64,000 bases of DNA from Thielaviopsis euricoi (GCA_001599615.1 BCHJ01000001.1:1617455-1681454); one strand, 5' to 3'. Positions 12,317 to 25,693 are shown, numbered from the stretch's first letter. Translations and numbers: made by a program. The notes: generated by a model not told the origin, from the sequence alone.

Positions 12317-13534
12317 TTTGGAGAGACGGCAAAATGAGCAATTGGCACTGGTGTTGATGACTTTTGAGAGTCAGTTGGGATTCAGTCGTCGGTCAAGACT
12401 TTCTTGTTCACAATCACTAGAACAAAAAAAGGAAAGAGAAAAGAAATGATCTCTGGGCGGATGGCTTCAACGTCACTTGGCATGTGAAGCTGCTATAGAG
12501 CAAAGGACGCGAAAACACCTATACGCGTTAAGTGCGCACTGTTTTTTCACAGGAAAAAGCCTGCTTAATACAGTGTGACTACTGAAAGAAAAAACTTTAC
12601 AGTGTCAACTTACAGGGCTCTTTTAAAGTGTAACCGCCTAAAACGAAATTTGCCATCTCCACTACGAAATAGGAAATTGGTAGACACTTCATGAAAACAC
12701 TGATTTCGTGAAGGCGTGCAAGTAAAACCCCAGACACTTGTTTAATTCCTACTACTGAAAGTACTTCGAAGCAAACAACCAGCAAGCAACACAACCAACT
12801 GCACATTCATAACTTCACATATACACGAGCCCATCTCCTCCCAGCAATAACAGTTAAAGATTTTTTTTTTTTTTTTCCTTTTACAACATAAAAGATAACC
12901 AAAACAAAAAGTAAAGCCATGTATGAGGCACAGAACGATAAGCCAGGCAAAAGAACAGATTCGAGAGAAACAGTCAAATGAAAAAGGATGAATACACAGC
13001 CCGGTTGACCAGTGAAGTGAGAAAAAAGTAACAAAAAAGAAAACCAGGAGAGCAAAATATAAGAAGAAAAAACAAGTCATTAGGTCGCGTGGAGTTGGAG
13101 AGATAGGACAGGATGGAAGAGATGGTCTAATCAAATTTCCATCGATCGATCGGTGCAGAAGATTTCAAAGTTCAAAAAACAGCAAAAAAAGAAGAAAAAA
13201 TAACAGTGTGAAAAAAAAAGAGAAGCAAGACAACATAAAGATAAAACAAAGAGGCAAAGAAATAGAAAGAGCAAAGAAAAAAAGAGTTACCAAACCCATT
13301 GAGAGTCAAAATAAACGCGAATCATCGCCCTGTGCTGTGCTTCAGTGTGTGTGCTGTTTGGGTTCGCTATCGCTGCTTAACCCCAAGATGCCAAAGGCAC
13401 AACCAACGGAACACGACAAGTATGTGTTATTTTTCATCAGCGACAACAATACAAAAAGCATCAACCGCGAACAGCATGTCAGACATCCCTCGTCATGCTG
13501 TCCATGGCCGTATTTTTTTTTTCGGGGGGCTCAT
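12317..13534. other. Spacer between PWWP gene and ORC3
   Basis: No gene seen. It would hold the ORC3 promoter (12317 upward) and the 3' flank of the PWWP gene. Plus strand 12817-13330 is strongly purine-rich with short poly-A tracts and a T run of about 15 near 12861-12875. Confidence 0.5.
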
Positions 13535-16290
13535 TTACGCCTCAACAGCCTATGCAGAAGTGGGTTGTTAGTTAAGACTCATTCTTTTTTTTTTTTTTGC
13601 TCGGGTGGGTCACGTTAGGCTGTGCTGTTTGTAGTGTCGTGCCGCCTTCTTGTGTTGCAGCCAAGAGAGGTAATTTGCCAGTTGGAGAGGGGAAAAAAAA
13701 AACTCAGCCTCGTCTAGCCGAGCACGGCTGGAAAAACAACAGCCCACGAATGCCAACTTGTAACAAATATGAAAAAAAAAACACCGCATAGACGCAACAA
13801 GGCGTCTAGCTGACTTGTAGCACATAAATCAACGTACCGTTTCGTCTGCCTTGTCATCCTGTGACACCTCCGTCTCTGTAGGCTTGGTCCGGTCGGCAAC
13901 AGCCGTCAGGTCACCCTCAGTCTCCTCAGTCTTGCCGTTGCTCTCGGCCTTTACAGGCGCAGCTGCCGCCGACGCAGGCTCAGCCGCCAGCAGCTTGTTC
14001 CACTTGGACAGCAGCTCGCCTGACCGCGACTTGAACTTGAACTCGCTATCACGGGGAATCGACTCGAGCTTGAGAATTGCCTTCAAGACCTTGTTGATCT
14101 TGGTCGCACGGATAATGCTGACCTCCAGATCAGGCAGGCCCTCCAGCTTGGTGAGGTACTCGTTCATCGCGGGCATCTCATCCGCCTTGGGCTCGACATC
14201 GCGCGTGAGAAGTCCCTTCTGCAGCTTGTGGCGGAAGAACCGGACTTCTCTCTCCTTGCGCTCCAGACGCTCTTCAGCCGACATCTGAGGCTCCTTGGAG
14301 GCGGCGGCCTTCTTGGCGGCCGGCTTGGGCTTGTTGGTCTTGGCCTTGTCGCCGTTGGACTTGGGGTTCGAGACGTTCAGCTTGATCTTGGGCTTCTTCA
14401 AATCGGCTCTGGACTGTTTGTTGTTTAAAGCGTTAGCGTTGCACCATCAATCACACCCAAAAATTCCCCACCCTCCAAAATACTCACGTCTTCATCAGCC
14501 TTGCGCTTCTTGGTCTTCTTGGGAGCATCGTCATCGGGAACCTCCAGACTGGCCTTGGCCTTCTTCTCAGCCTCCTCCTTGGCAGCCTCCTCAGCGGCCA
14601 CCAACTCCTCCTGGAACTCCTGGAGGACATTCTTGTAGTAATCGATGGGGTGAGCATCGGCCGCCAGTTCAAAGGCAGCCTGGAGGTCCTTGCGCATCTT
14701 GTCGGTCTTGGTCTCGCGGGCCTTCTCAGCCGTCAGCTCCGACAGAATAGAGTTGGGCACCCAACCACTGTAATAGGACAAACATATGTTAGCAAACGAC
14801 CCATCGGTATTACACTGACGAATCTCTTGGTGCAATGCGGAACGAGCGGCGACTGAATGAACCAGCGTGGACATAAGGAACAAAAAAGGCCTCATTTAGT
14901 CCAGCAACGTTCGAAAGAGGAAAACAAGCCAAAACAAAAGAATCCAGCTATTTCGTAAAGAAAAAAAAAAGACTCCTGCACCAAATAACGAACAAAACTC
15001 ACAATTCGTTGGTGTAGAGGTACATGACAGGGAATGTTCTGTCGTTCATGCGCTTGCCGCCATCGGCGTAGTCCTCGCGGTAGGTGCCGTCGGCGCGTCT
15101 AGCCGTCACTGGTCTGGTGCTCAGCAGCTGAGTAGGCAGCATGTCTTCGTCGGCAATGATGGCGGGCCAGGCGGGGAAACCCTTGAGCTTGACGAGGAAC
15201 TGGTCGCCGGGCTTAGCGTCGAGGTACTGTGCGGTACGGACGCCCTTCTTCTTCTTGCCTCCTGACGCAGCAGCGCCCGAGGCCTTCTTTTTGGGAGCAG
15301 ACTTGCTGGTCGCCTTCTTCTTGTCGTCGGCAACATCGTCGGCCTCTTTCATTTCAGTGTCCTTGTCTTCCGACTCAGCCTTATCGTCGTTCGCGTCGTC
15401 GCTTTCAACAGGGGTTTCTAGGGAGTTGGAGAGGGCCGAGGTTAGCTAATTGTATCGAATGTGGCAAATTTATATCGAGCAGTAAAAACGGCACAAAACA
15501 GGGTAGTATATGGCGGGTGGAAACGAGGCGTCTGGATGTGCAGACCAGCAGCGATGGAAAATGAGGGTGGCAGCAATGAAAATGAGAGAGGTGCGGTGAA
15601 ATGGGACACGCCGAGACGGCTATTAGGATGAAGTAAGAGGCAAGGCTGCAATGCGCTCGCTGCACGCACGCGCCACAGCCAGCTCTAGCTAGATAACTTG
15701 GTATGGATCAAAGCAGAGTGTTGGGGCTAGAGAGAAAGAGAGAGAGGGAATGTGGTGGGTAACGCGGGTAAGCAAGCAGGCAAGCAAACCAGCAAGCGGC
15801 TATTATTGCTGTTCTTCGCTATTCCATCTGCGCACAGCAACAGCTAAAGAAAAACGAGAAAAAAAATAAAGAGAAAAAAGAGAACATCACGCGCGCCGAT
15901 AGAAAAAGCGCAATTGCTCGATTGATGGAAGGCCTATAGCGGCAGGTTGTCTGCGACAACGCGGCGATCGAATAGACAATGCGCGCAATGGTGTAGATGC
16001 GATGCGCTGCAGTGGCGCGATGGAAAATAGCCTTGCTCTTGAGCAGCACGAGATGATGCGTGTTTACGATACAAGCAGCGAGCGAGCTCTTGCAATGGTT
16101 ATTTGTTGCGTGGCCGCCCGACCCAAAGAACAAGACAAGATAAACAAAAACAAACAATATAGATAAATAGACAAAGTGATAACCTACCTTTGGTCTTTTC
16201 CTCAGTATCAGTCGTCGGGACATCAGTAGTTTTCTCTTGGATGGCGGCGCTGGGCTCCTCCTTCTCTGGGGTCTTCGCAGGAGAGGCCAT
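13535..16290 (-). CDS. PWWP domain protein with C-terminal LEDGF/TFIIS-N-like domain
   Basis: Likely chromatin reader. Exons 16290-16188, 15417-15003, 14767-14488, 14413-13838 and a proposed 13549-13535 give 462 residues. After a Glu/Lys/Thr-rich start, residues about 103-185 form a PWWP domain (GDQFLVKLKGFPAWPAII, later FGWVPNS). Residues about 318-410 form a four-helix bundle like the LEDGF integrase-binding/TFIIS-N fold (REVRFFRHKLQKGLL, then IIRATKINKVLKAILKLESIP and LLSKWNKLL). Linkers are basic or acidic and disordered. PWWP domains of this layout bind H3K36-methylated nucleosomes. If the last intron is not spliced, the frame stops at 13829 (ends ETVR) instead of ETAVEA; a GTACGT donor covers that stop and a CTAAC...CATAG acceptor lies 288 bases on. 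Intron 1 is 770 bases, unusually long. Confidence 0.83.
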
Positions 16291-16670
16291 TGTTGCTGAT
16301 AAATTATAGATGGGTAACGGAGATAGAATATAGAGATGAAGAGTGGAACAAGTAGCGTGGTTGTATATATGGAAGATGGTCTGGGAGCTGGCGATGCGAG
16401 CAGACGAGAAAAAAAATATGAAAAGATAAATACGGGCACAAAAAAGGACAAGAAAAAAAAACAATGGCCCTGTAGAGCTTGGGTATATAATGAGCTAGCA
16501 AGCACGAAGTCAGGGAATGAAAATGGATGAAGTTTTTTTTTTGGTGTTCATGCTTTAAGAGAAAAAAAAAATGGCCCTGAAGAGAAAAGCTACCAAACCA
16601 ACACTTGAAAAAAAAAAAAAAAAGATTTACTGTACTGGGGTTTAGATTCGAGGCATGTATTTTTGAAGTG

Positions 16671-16703
<33 letters not shown>

Positions 16704-18329
16704 GTCACACGCTGTAGAAATAAAGCCTTCGTTACAGGCCTACCCTCCCAAAAGAAAAAAGCTCCCTAAGAAAACGGAGCCCACAGCAAAAAAAAAAAAA
16801 AAAAAGAAAGAAACGCGTCTGATTTCGCGTAGAAGGACCAGTAAACTAGGCAACCCTTCTGAAAATGGACTGTGCTTCTTGTACTTTTTTTTTCTTGAAT
16901 TGCTTTTTGACCGCAAGTCATCGACTCTACTTGTTTTTTTTTATTTTTTTTCCAAGGACAATGAATCTCCTGTATAAAATAAAAATAAGTGAATAAGTGC
17001 TTGAATAGAAGGCTACACAACACCTGTCATTTAACAATGAATTAAAAAAAAAAAAAAACCAACGAACCAACGAACTGAATCGGTTTGTTTGCCTTATGTG
17101 GCGCTAAACCGTCATCGGCTTTCGTTCACCCACTCACTGCACGCATCCCATCCAATCCCCCAAAGATCAACTTGAGTCCACTGTTCTTTCGCTAAAGCCC
17201 GACACAGGTTACAGCAGGGCAGACCGGTCCCACTCACTGTATTTGGCCTTTTCATTTTTTATTTCTTTATTTATTGTCTTCCTCAGTTGCCGCTGTTTGC
17301 CTTACCTCGCCTTGCCTATAATTCTTCACGTCTACTCATGTCTCTACTCATTGTTTGTTTATTTTCTGTATTTCTTCAGCAAGACAAAAATAAACCGAAA
17401 GTAAACAGATGCTCGAATCGAAAGAAACAAAATAATCCCTTTTTATCTTTCCCTCTCCAGGCGGACACCCGCGTTTTGCCTTTACTCCATTCTCTTCTGC
17501 ATCGCCCTATTGTTGGCTTCAGTTTGGTTTGGACTGTCTTGACTTGTCTTGACAACTGTACATAAATAAATAAAAGCTGCTCCCAACGTCAAGTGGCAAA
17601 ATGCTTTTATGTAGCTCTGTTCTCACATATAAGAGCGCTACTCTGATTGGTTGGCGTCGCTCAACTCACGTGATTTTGCCTGTAAATAACTCCCGATTCC
17701 ACAGCCTTCTATTTCTCATCTACCCGTCCATCCAACCCACCTATTCTATTCTGTTGCTATCCACTTCATGTATACCAAATGACTTTTGCTCCTTGTTGTA
17801 TCGGGCGGCAATTGTAAATTCACTAACGATCTCTGTAACATATCCATTAATCCTGTAACTCATTCTTTTTTCCCAATGCCTGCCTGCCTGCCTAGAGCCA
17901 AAAATGCTCCTGGACAGGGTTAGCCCAAGCTCTTGGGACTGACCAACAGACCAACACGCGTTAGTATTTTTTTTTTTCCCTCTCTTTTTTCTCATTTTCA
18001 TTTCTTTTTCTGGTTGGCTGTTCTGATAGGGCTAGCTTTAGCCTTGGAAGCTGGCTAGCCTTGGAAGCTTTAAGCAAGCTTTACTTTAGCTTTATTAGAG
18101 CTCTAAGCCGGTCTTAATGTACGAACTTAGTATCTTTATCTGCAGCTTTCACTCGCTCACCACCTACACCATTGTCATGTAACAGCAATTGGTATTTGTA
18201 TCGTATTTGAACAAAATATAAAACAGAAAAATGCAATAATGAGACACTATAGTAGCATAAACAAACCCTTTGTAATAAAAAAAAAGAAAACCAAACAAAA
18301 TACCCCTTCTTTCTCAACGCCCACTTTGC
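16291..18329. other. Gene-free spacer between BRR2 and the PWWP gene
   Basis: No coding frame of substance. Holds the PWWP promoter/leader (purine-rich plus strand up to about 16620), a run of 27 T at 16673-16699, A runs at about 16790-16804 and 17044-17058, and GCCTGCCTGCCT at 17879-17892. Near BRR2 there are GCTAGCTTTAGC-like and AAGCTTTA repeats at 18030-18110, and AATAAA-type signals. Confidence 0.5.
16673..16699 (+). repeat. Run of 27 T
   Basis: Uninterrupted T run in the spacer upstream of the PWWP gene; no gene overlap. Confidence 0.9.
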
Positions 18330-21300
18330 TTATTCCTCATCGTCCTCCTCCTCCTCGTCACTGTCCACATCCATGGCCTCAGCAGCCGTCACCTCAAACT
18401 CTTGCTCTTGGTCCACGCCCATGTAACTGTCGCTCATCAGGAACAGTTTGCACTTGTGCACTCCAGCCGTCGGCACCGTAAACTCCAGCTTCATCTTAAG
18501 CTCCGTGCCGACTGTGACACGCTTGATAGCCAGCAGGCTCTTGGTCGCCTCCTCGCCCACCACCAGCCACCAGTTCTCCATCTTCTTGGCCGGGTAGAAC
18601 GGCGCGTGCACAGACGCGTCAAACTCGTCGTCCTCGTCAACGTTGCGCGTAATATTCACCTGCAGATACGCCGGCTCGCCCGCCTGGATCTCGTCGGCCT
18701 CGAGCACCTGGTGCTCCAGTTCGATATCCGGGTACTTTTCATTGGTGAACTTGGCCACTTCGACGAGCTGGTTGTTGGTCAGGCCCAGGCGCTTGATCAG
18801 AGTCTTGTAGCTGGGTTCTTCGGGGTTCATGGCCTCCATGAAGTCAAAGACGTCCTTGACACTGCAGCAAAGGGAAAAACAAAACGTTAGCAATTTATTC
18901 AATCATTCGCACACATAAAATAACAGGGGCTCCAATGGACAATACATACCCAGATTCATTGGCAGCCTTGATGACTTCAGGGAAGAAGTGGGGAATCTGC
19001 TTCAGCGGACTATCGCGATCCCACATGGCCTGGACAACCATCTGAGACATCTCCATGGCGTTCATGGCATTCAACCAACCCTCAGACGAGAGAATATCAA
19101 CCGTAGCACTCAGCAGGCTGAGCACCTTAGTCAGAATAACCTCCTGATCCTTGGCCAGATCGATAGGCAGTTGCATGCGCGAAAAGTGCGCCTGCAGCAG
19201 CACAAACGCCTTGAAGTGAGCCGACTCGGCATTGGCATCGGCCATCTTGACAGGCAGCATGCCGTAAATCTTGCGCAGCAGGCCCTCTTCGTGGCGGCGC
19301 GACTGAAGCGCTTCAAACTCGGTGGCCGACGTGACAATCTCCAGAATACCCTTGAGCTTGGTAGTGGCCTTGAGAGACATGAGGAAGGTCTGCATGGTGA
19401 CGTTGGAGATGTTGTAGTAGGCCGCAATCATGGCAGCGTTCTGCGGCGATACCGAGCCGTCCTCTTCGTCAAAGTCAATGATCTTAGCCTCGGACAGCTC
19501 CGTGATGGCCGTCTCAACAAGATCAGAGATGTACGTGCTGAGACCATCGTGGCTGGTGTCAGTCAGGGCATAGTAGCTGGGGTTGGCCAGAAGACGGCGG
19601 TAGAAGTAGGTAAAGGTGGTCCAGTTGATGGCATCGTCAATCGACTCAATCATCTTGGTGCTGACCTCAGTCACAAGCGCGTCATTGAGGTAGTTGTGCA
19701 GATGCGACTCAATGGGCAGCGCCTCGTTGAGGAACTTCTTGAAGTACTCGCGCTTGGCCATCGGAACCATGAGAACACCGCGGCTGCGGCCGTCCTTGGA
19801 GGGCTTGAGCGCCTTGCCAAACATGTGCAGCACCTCGGCCATGGGGTAGTCGACGTAACGGTGCTCACGACCCTCAAAGTACTGCGTGCCCATGACTACC
19901 ACCAGATGAGCAGTGCTGTTGAGCTCCCAGCAGACATCGCGCGACGCGACCATGACCTGGATGGCACCGTTGTCGTACAGGTGCTTGACAATCTTCTTGT
20001 CATTTTGGCTAAGGGCCTCGTGGTAGTAACCCACACCGTGGGAAATCGCTTCGGCCAGCGCTTCCTCGTGGACGTGCTCCAAAATGCGCTTCAGTTGCTC
20101 AGGGTCGGCATGGAGGAAGCGGTCCTCGTCATCGTCTACCAGACAGGCTGCCAGCAAATCACGGGCTGTGGCACGCGTCTGCTTTCTGCTGGGCACAAAG
20201 ATAATGGCCGGCTGCGACGGCGACAGCTGCAGAATCGAGAGATACGTCGGCTTGGCCATGGCCAGCATCAGCGACGGGAAGTGAGGCACCGAGTACGCCT
20301 GAACGTGCAGCTCCAGCGGGATGGGGCGGACATGAGGGCTGAAGTTGTAAATGTCGTGCTTCTTGGCTCCGATCCACTCACCAATGTCTCTGGCGTTGGC
20401 CAGCGACACGCTGAGACCAACGATTCTCATGGGCAGCTCCGTCTGTGTGCGGATAAAGTGCATACGCGAGACGACGACTTCGTAGATGTAGCCCTGAGTG
20501 CCGCCCAAAAGGTGCAGTTCATCCGCAATAAACAGCTCAACCGCCTGCACATTCTTGCGACGACGCCACTGTCTAGACAAGACATCCCACTGCGACGGCG
20601 TAGCCAGAATTAGGTCGCCCTGCTCCAGCAGCTTCAGATCGCGTGTGGTCTCGCCAGTCAGCTTAACAACCTCCTTGCCGCCGCGAATGCCACCCAGGCG
20701 CTTTTGCCAGTCCTGGAGGCGGATGTCGACAAGCTCTTGCGTCGGTGCAACGTAGACAGCACGACCAGGCTCCTTCTGGGCCCACAGACGCAGAATAGCA
20801 AACTCGGCACAGACAGTCTTGCCGCTGCCCGTAGGCGCAGCAACCAGAACGTTCTGATCAGTGGTGAAGAGGGAGTTGAAGGTCTGAGTCTGGATACGGT
20901 TGAAATGGTCCCAGTCGGGGTAGAGCGCCTGGTAGTCCTTGAGCTTCAGCGCCGACACAGGCAGCGGCTGCAGCTCTAGAAGCTCCGTGTGAGGAGGGAA
21001 TTTCTCGGGCAGAATAAGCTTCTGGAAGCTGATGGGAAGACGCGTTTCCGAGTGCATCCAGCGATCCGAAATCACCGAGATGAAGTAGTTGGGCGGCATC
21101 GGGTCGGCAATGGGCACCGTAAAGTCGACCAGGTGCTCGTTATCTTCCGACAGCGCGTAGTCCTTGCGCAGCAGGAACTGGTCGTAGAACAGAATATCCT
21201 CGCCGTCACAGTCCTCAACCACAATCCAGAAGCTTTCCGACGTACCGTGGACATCGTCATCCCACTCAAAGTTGGGCGTGATGGACAGACCGACATGGAG

Positions 21301-24300
21301 CAGCGACCGCGTGATGGGCTTGGCAAAAGCCTGAACCTCCAGGCGAGGGAACTTGGCCACAAGCTCGCACACAGTCTTGCCGGCACGCGGCATGCCAAGA
21401 AGCTCGCCCATGCGCGGCGGGTCCAGGTCAAAGTAGGCGCTCCATGGCGCCTCGATACGCTCCATCTTGTGCACAATGTCGCGGGGGCAGCCCGGGAACT
21501 GACGCAGCGGCGACATGGTGGGCCACATGCGCTTCTCGGCCATCTTGCATAGATCCAGAGCCGTCTTGGCCACTGACGACCAGCCCTTTCTCATGGCAAT
21601 CTCAAAGACGGCGCGGAGAATACGACCGGCAGACTGCGTGACGTAGACCATGTCGGCAACAAGAGCAAGACCATCAAGCTTGAGACGAGAAATGTACGCC
21701 TGAAGCAAAACGTTGATCTTGGTGTGCGGCTCCTCGATGCTCTCTTTGATGGGAATTGGCACAGTCTGCAGAAGCTTTGCCAGCTCGACTTTTTCATCTT
21801 GGCGCACGGGAATGTACTTGAACTCGGCCGAGAGAGCAAAGATGCGGAAGAAGTCGATGACGGTGATGGAGGGCTGGATCAAAGTGTTGTACGTCTCCAT
21901 GGAGTCGTGGGTGATGTAGTAGTGAGATGCAATACGGCCCAGCTCCGTCGACTGGATCTTGCCCGTCTTCTCGTCGTACTTGATGAGGTTAGACTTGCGA
22001 AGAATGAGCGCCGCAGAGTGTATCAGGTCAACACGCTTCTGCTCCAGAGCATCATCGTCTTCATACTCGGCGCCGACCTGGTACAAACCGGGGGAGCGCA
22101 GCATACGCACAAAGAGATATGTGTAGCCCAGCCACTCAACACCCTCGTCACGTGTGCGCACGTTGCCCAGAACCACTTCGGCGTTAAGGTTGTCAACCAG
22201 CCGGCTCACTAGCTGACTTTCGATTGGCAGCTGTTGGTTCATCAGAGAGAGGTAGTACTGGATCTCGGACTGCGACGTGATAATGATGCCTTCACCATAG
22301 GTATCAAACTGCGGACGACCGGCACGACCCAGCATTTGAAGCACATCTTGCGGGCTCAGCTCAACCCAGCTACCCTTTTCGGGGGAGTAGACCTGAGTGC
22401 CCTTGATAATGACGGTGTGCGCAGGCAAGTTAACACCCCAGGCCAGCGTGGCTGTGCAGACCAGCACCTGAATAGCGCCGCGGGCAAACAGATCCTCAAC
22501 ATCGGAACGATCCATACGGTTCATACCAGCGTGGTGAATACCGAAACCCTGCGGCAAAAGATCCTTGAGGTCCTTGTCGGTGGCATCGTCAGCAGCCTCC
22601 TTCAGAACCTCGCGACTGCCGGCATCGTGGCGCAGAATCTGGTTGATAGTGCCCAGCTCCAGCGCCTTGTCACGAATATAACGCGCAGTCTTGGCCGTCT
22701 CTTTACGCGAGTGGACAAAGATCAGCATCTGATTGTGGTTGGTGCCGACATGCTCAATGACCTTGTTGTAACACACGTCGTTCATGATCTTGAGCTGCTT
22801 GATGGGTTTGCGATCCGTCACACCGATAAACTCCTGGCGCAAAGGGCAAGGACGGAACGAGCCGTCAAAGTGGAACACGCCAGTCTTGGGGTCGGCGCGC
22901 ACGAAGCTGGCAACGTCTCTGTAGTTGGGAAGAGTGGCTGACAGGCCAACGATTCTCACGGGCTCGCCAGATTGTTCCGTCTTGCGAATAGTGCGGGCGA
23001 CAATGCTCTCTAGGACTGGGCCACGGTCATCATGAAGCAAGTGGATCTCGTCAATGATGATGAGACGAACGAGGTTGGTGTACGTGAGATCCGTAGCCTT
23101 GCGGGTGATAACATCCCACTTCTCGGGCGTCGTGACAATAATCTGAGTCTCGGCAATCTGCTGCTTGGTGAGCTGGCGATCACCCGTCAGCTCGGCTACT
23201 GTGATGCCGTAGGGCTCCAGACGCTTGCCAAAGTTGCCGACCTGCTCCTGAACCAGGGCTTTCAGCGGAGCAATGTACACAATCTTGAACGAGTCAAGAT
23301 CGATGATACCCGTGTTGGGATCACGGTGCTTGCCGACTTCACGCAGGATGGTGAGCATAGACACGTTCGTCTTACCACTACCGGTGGGAGCACAGACAAG
23401 CATGTTGCCGTCATCTTCAAAAGCAGTGGGGAAGCACTTGGACTGAATCCGGTTCAGCGACTTGGTTGTGCTAAAGGGCAGACGGGCCCATTCAGGAAGA
23501 TCGGAAATAGGAATAAGCGGGTCGTTGGGGTCGTTGCGCTTCTTTGGGGGCGGCACATGAATTTCTTCGTAGCCCTTGAACGTGCGCTTTGTTGAGCCTT
23601 CAGGCAGACGCACTTTGGGGTTTGTCATGAGATGGTTGCCCTGGTCGAACACAAGGTTTTCGAGGTTGATGGTCTTGCGCGGCTGTAGACCTCCGACTAG
23701 CTGGCCCTCGGCCTTTTCAGACTTGGCAGGCGCAGCAATCATGTCATTGGGCACGTCAATATCCATCTTGATCTCCTTTTTCAGCTTAGCATCGCTGGAA
23801 CCTTTGCCGTGGAGCTCGTTCAAGATCCACTGCAGACCCTCGGAAGCCATCTCGCGCTCAATACCCAGGCGCTTTTCCTCGCCCTCGGCACGGGCAAGGC
23901 GCGTAAGCCACACAATCTTCTCGCGGTTGGCAATCATCTTGTTGACCAGCTCGTGGTGCTCAAAGTCAAAGAGCTCCATGAGATCGTTTTCAATCTCACG
24001 CAGCTGCTTCTCCTCACCGCCAGGCTCGTCGGGCTCGCCTGACAATATCCGCAGGGCTTCTTGTGTCTTGTCGTGCTGCTCGTGGGGGTCTTCGTAGAGC
24101 TTGCCAACGAGGCGCTGGAGCCAGTATGCGTCGATTTCGCGCGCGGGTATCGCTTTCGAGGCCGTCTCAGATTTATCGGTAGCGGTCGAGGTCATGGCAG
24201 GCGCAGAGTCGAGAAGCATTTCGTCGTCGTCGTCGCTCATGTTGCCGTCCTGCTTGTCGTCGGCCTTTTCTTCAGAGGCTTCGTCTTCGTCTTCTTCATC

Positions 24301-25035
24301 GTCCGAGGACTGGTCGCGAACCTCGTCAACAAAGCCGCCGTCCTCGTCATCCTCGTCGTCGTCAAAGGTCACGGCGACACCTTGGCGGTCGTCCAGCTCA
24401 TCGTTCTCATCAACGTCCATGACACTAGCTTGTGACTCGTCGTCTTGCGCATCGTAGTCGGTGATTTTCTTGGATAGGTTGATGAGCTCGTTGAACTCTT
24501 TGGGGCTGAGAGAGACACCGAGGATATCGTCGATCTCTTTCTTCTTGTCGAAGTCCTTCGTGTCTTCGTCCTTGAGGTACTCAAGAACAGCATCGGCAGC
24601 ACTCCGCACAACATCATGGGAAACGTCGCCCAGGTTACTGGCGACAATGGTGAGGATAAAGTTGAAGGTAGCACGGGTCTCGACAGTTCTGGGTCTGTAC
24701 TGAATGCCTTCAACCACAATGTCGGCGGCACTAAGACCACGGCTGAGGTCACTGCTGGCCTTGCTTTTCCGCTTCTCACGTTCAAGAATGTCTTTTCCGT
24801 CTTGCGCGCTTCCGCGCTCGATATTGGAGAGCACAGGGGTCTTTTTAGATTTGGGCATGGTGTCGCGCTCTACTCTGGAGCCCATATCCGAGATTCTGAG
24901 ACGTCCGGAAAGCGACTCGGGGTCACCAGTGGCTTCGTCATTGCGTCTGGTGACAAAGCGGCGGTCGGCCTGGAGAACCAGGTTCGACATTGCCGAGTAC
25001 TTGTACTGCGACACATCGCGATTGGCGCCCGACAT
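18330..25035 (-). CDS. BRR2: Brr2 (Snu246), U5 snRNP DEIH-box RNA helicase
   Basis: Unwinds U4/U6 during spliceosome activation. Exons 25035-18950 and 18861-18330 (one 88-base intron, GTATGT donor, CTAAC branch) give 2,205 residues, near yeast Brr2's 2,163. After an acidic N-terminal region come two Ski2-like helicase cassettes each with a Sec63 unit. Cassette 1: APTGSGKT at about 548, DEIH at about 662, SATLPN, QMLGRAGRP at about 903. Cassette 2: APTGSGKT at about 1402, DELH near 1506, but SVSLAN in place of SATL and MFGKALKPSK where GRAGRP should be, the degenerate inactive second cassette typical of Brr2. The last exon supplies the end of the second Sec63 domain and an acidic tail (MDVDSDEEEEDDEE). 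Start is the ATG of MSGANRD at 25035; the frame extends 9 bases further but only with a non-ATG codon. Confidence 0.97.
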
Positions 25036-25693
25036 GGCGGGCAAGTAAAACTGTCGTGTGTTTTGAGAGAGCGGTCGTGATAATTTTCGGCGAGGCTGAA
25101 AGCCCGGGTTAGCTCCCGAATAATGCGACAGTCACGGGCACTAGGCCATGAAACAAAATTAAATAGAAAGGGGGGTTTTTTAACACCACAGGGCACAATT
25201 TATCGTTTTATGGTATTATCAGAGGCCCAATTGAGGTGGTGGTGGAGGAATACAAAATCACTGAAGTGTAAAACTTCTAGCTAGCCTTGCGCTTGTGTAG
25301 TGCTTGCCTGTCGCATAGCGCTAGCAAAATTCCAGAAATTATTTTTCAGCCTCACGCCTTGTGTGGCACAAGGTGGGATGTCACGTGTAAACGCGTCACA
25401 ACTTCAGTGGCGTACAGGGAGCAGACTAACCCTAACAAAGCTCAATAGCCTAGCATGTGATGTTATTGCTTGTAGAGCTTCAACTGTGAAACTGTGTATA
25501 AAAGAACGAAGCATATTTGGAGCAAAAGCAAAACATCACTTAATTACTGAGCCTAACCTTTATACTCGCTTTCTTTGTCTACCAAAAGAGTTTTCATCTG
25601 CTATAAAAGCTTCTTTCTCCTTATATTAAGCATCCCCGCTATATCTGTTAAACCTAAACCCCTCCATGATAGTGACATCACTCAACTCTTGTC
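25036..25693. promoter_or_regulatory. Shared divergent promoter region of BRR2 and the coiled-coil gene
   Basis: 658 bases separate the two divergent starts and must contain both promoters. No coding frame. Visible elements: TCACGTG-type E-box near 25380, a telomere-like CTAACCCTAAC at 25426-25436, and a TATAAA-like box near 25497. Their use is inferred, not shown. Confidence 0.5.

Noticed and set aside
18988..20613. 541-residue frame on the plus strand
   Set aside because: Antisense shadow of BRR2; the codon bias of the helicase keeps the opposite frame open. No domain and Leu/Val/Gln/Arg/His-skewed composition.
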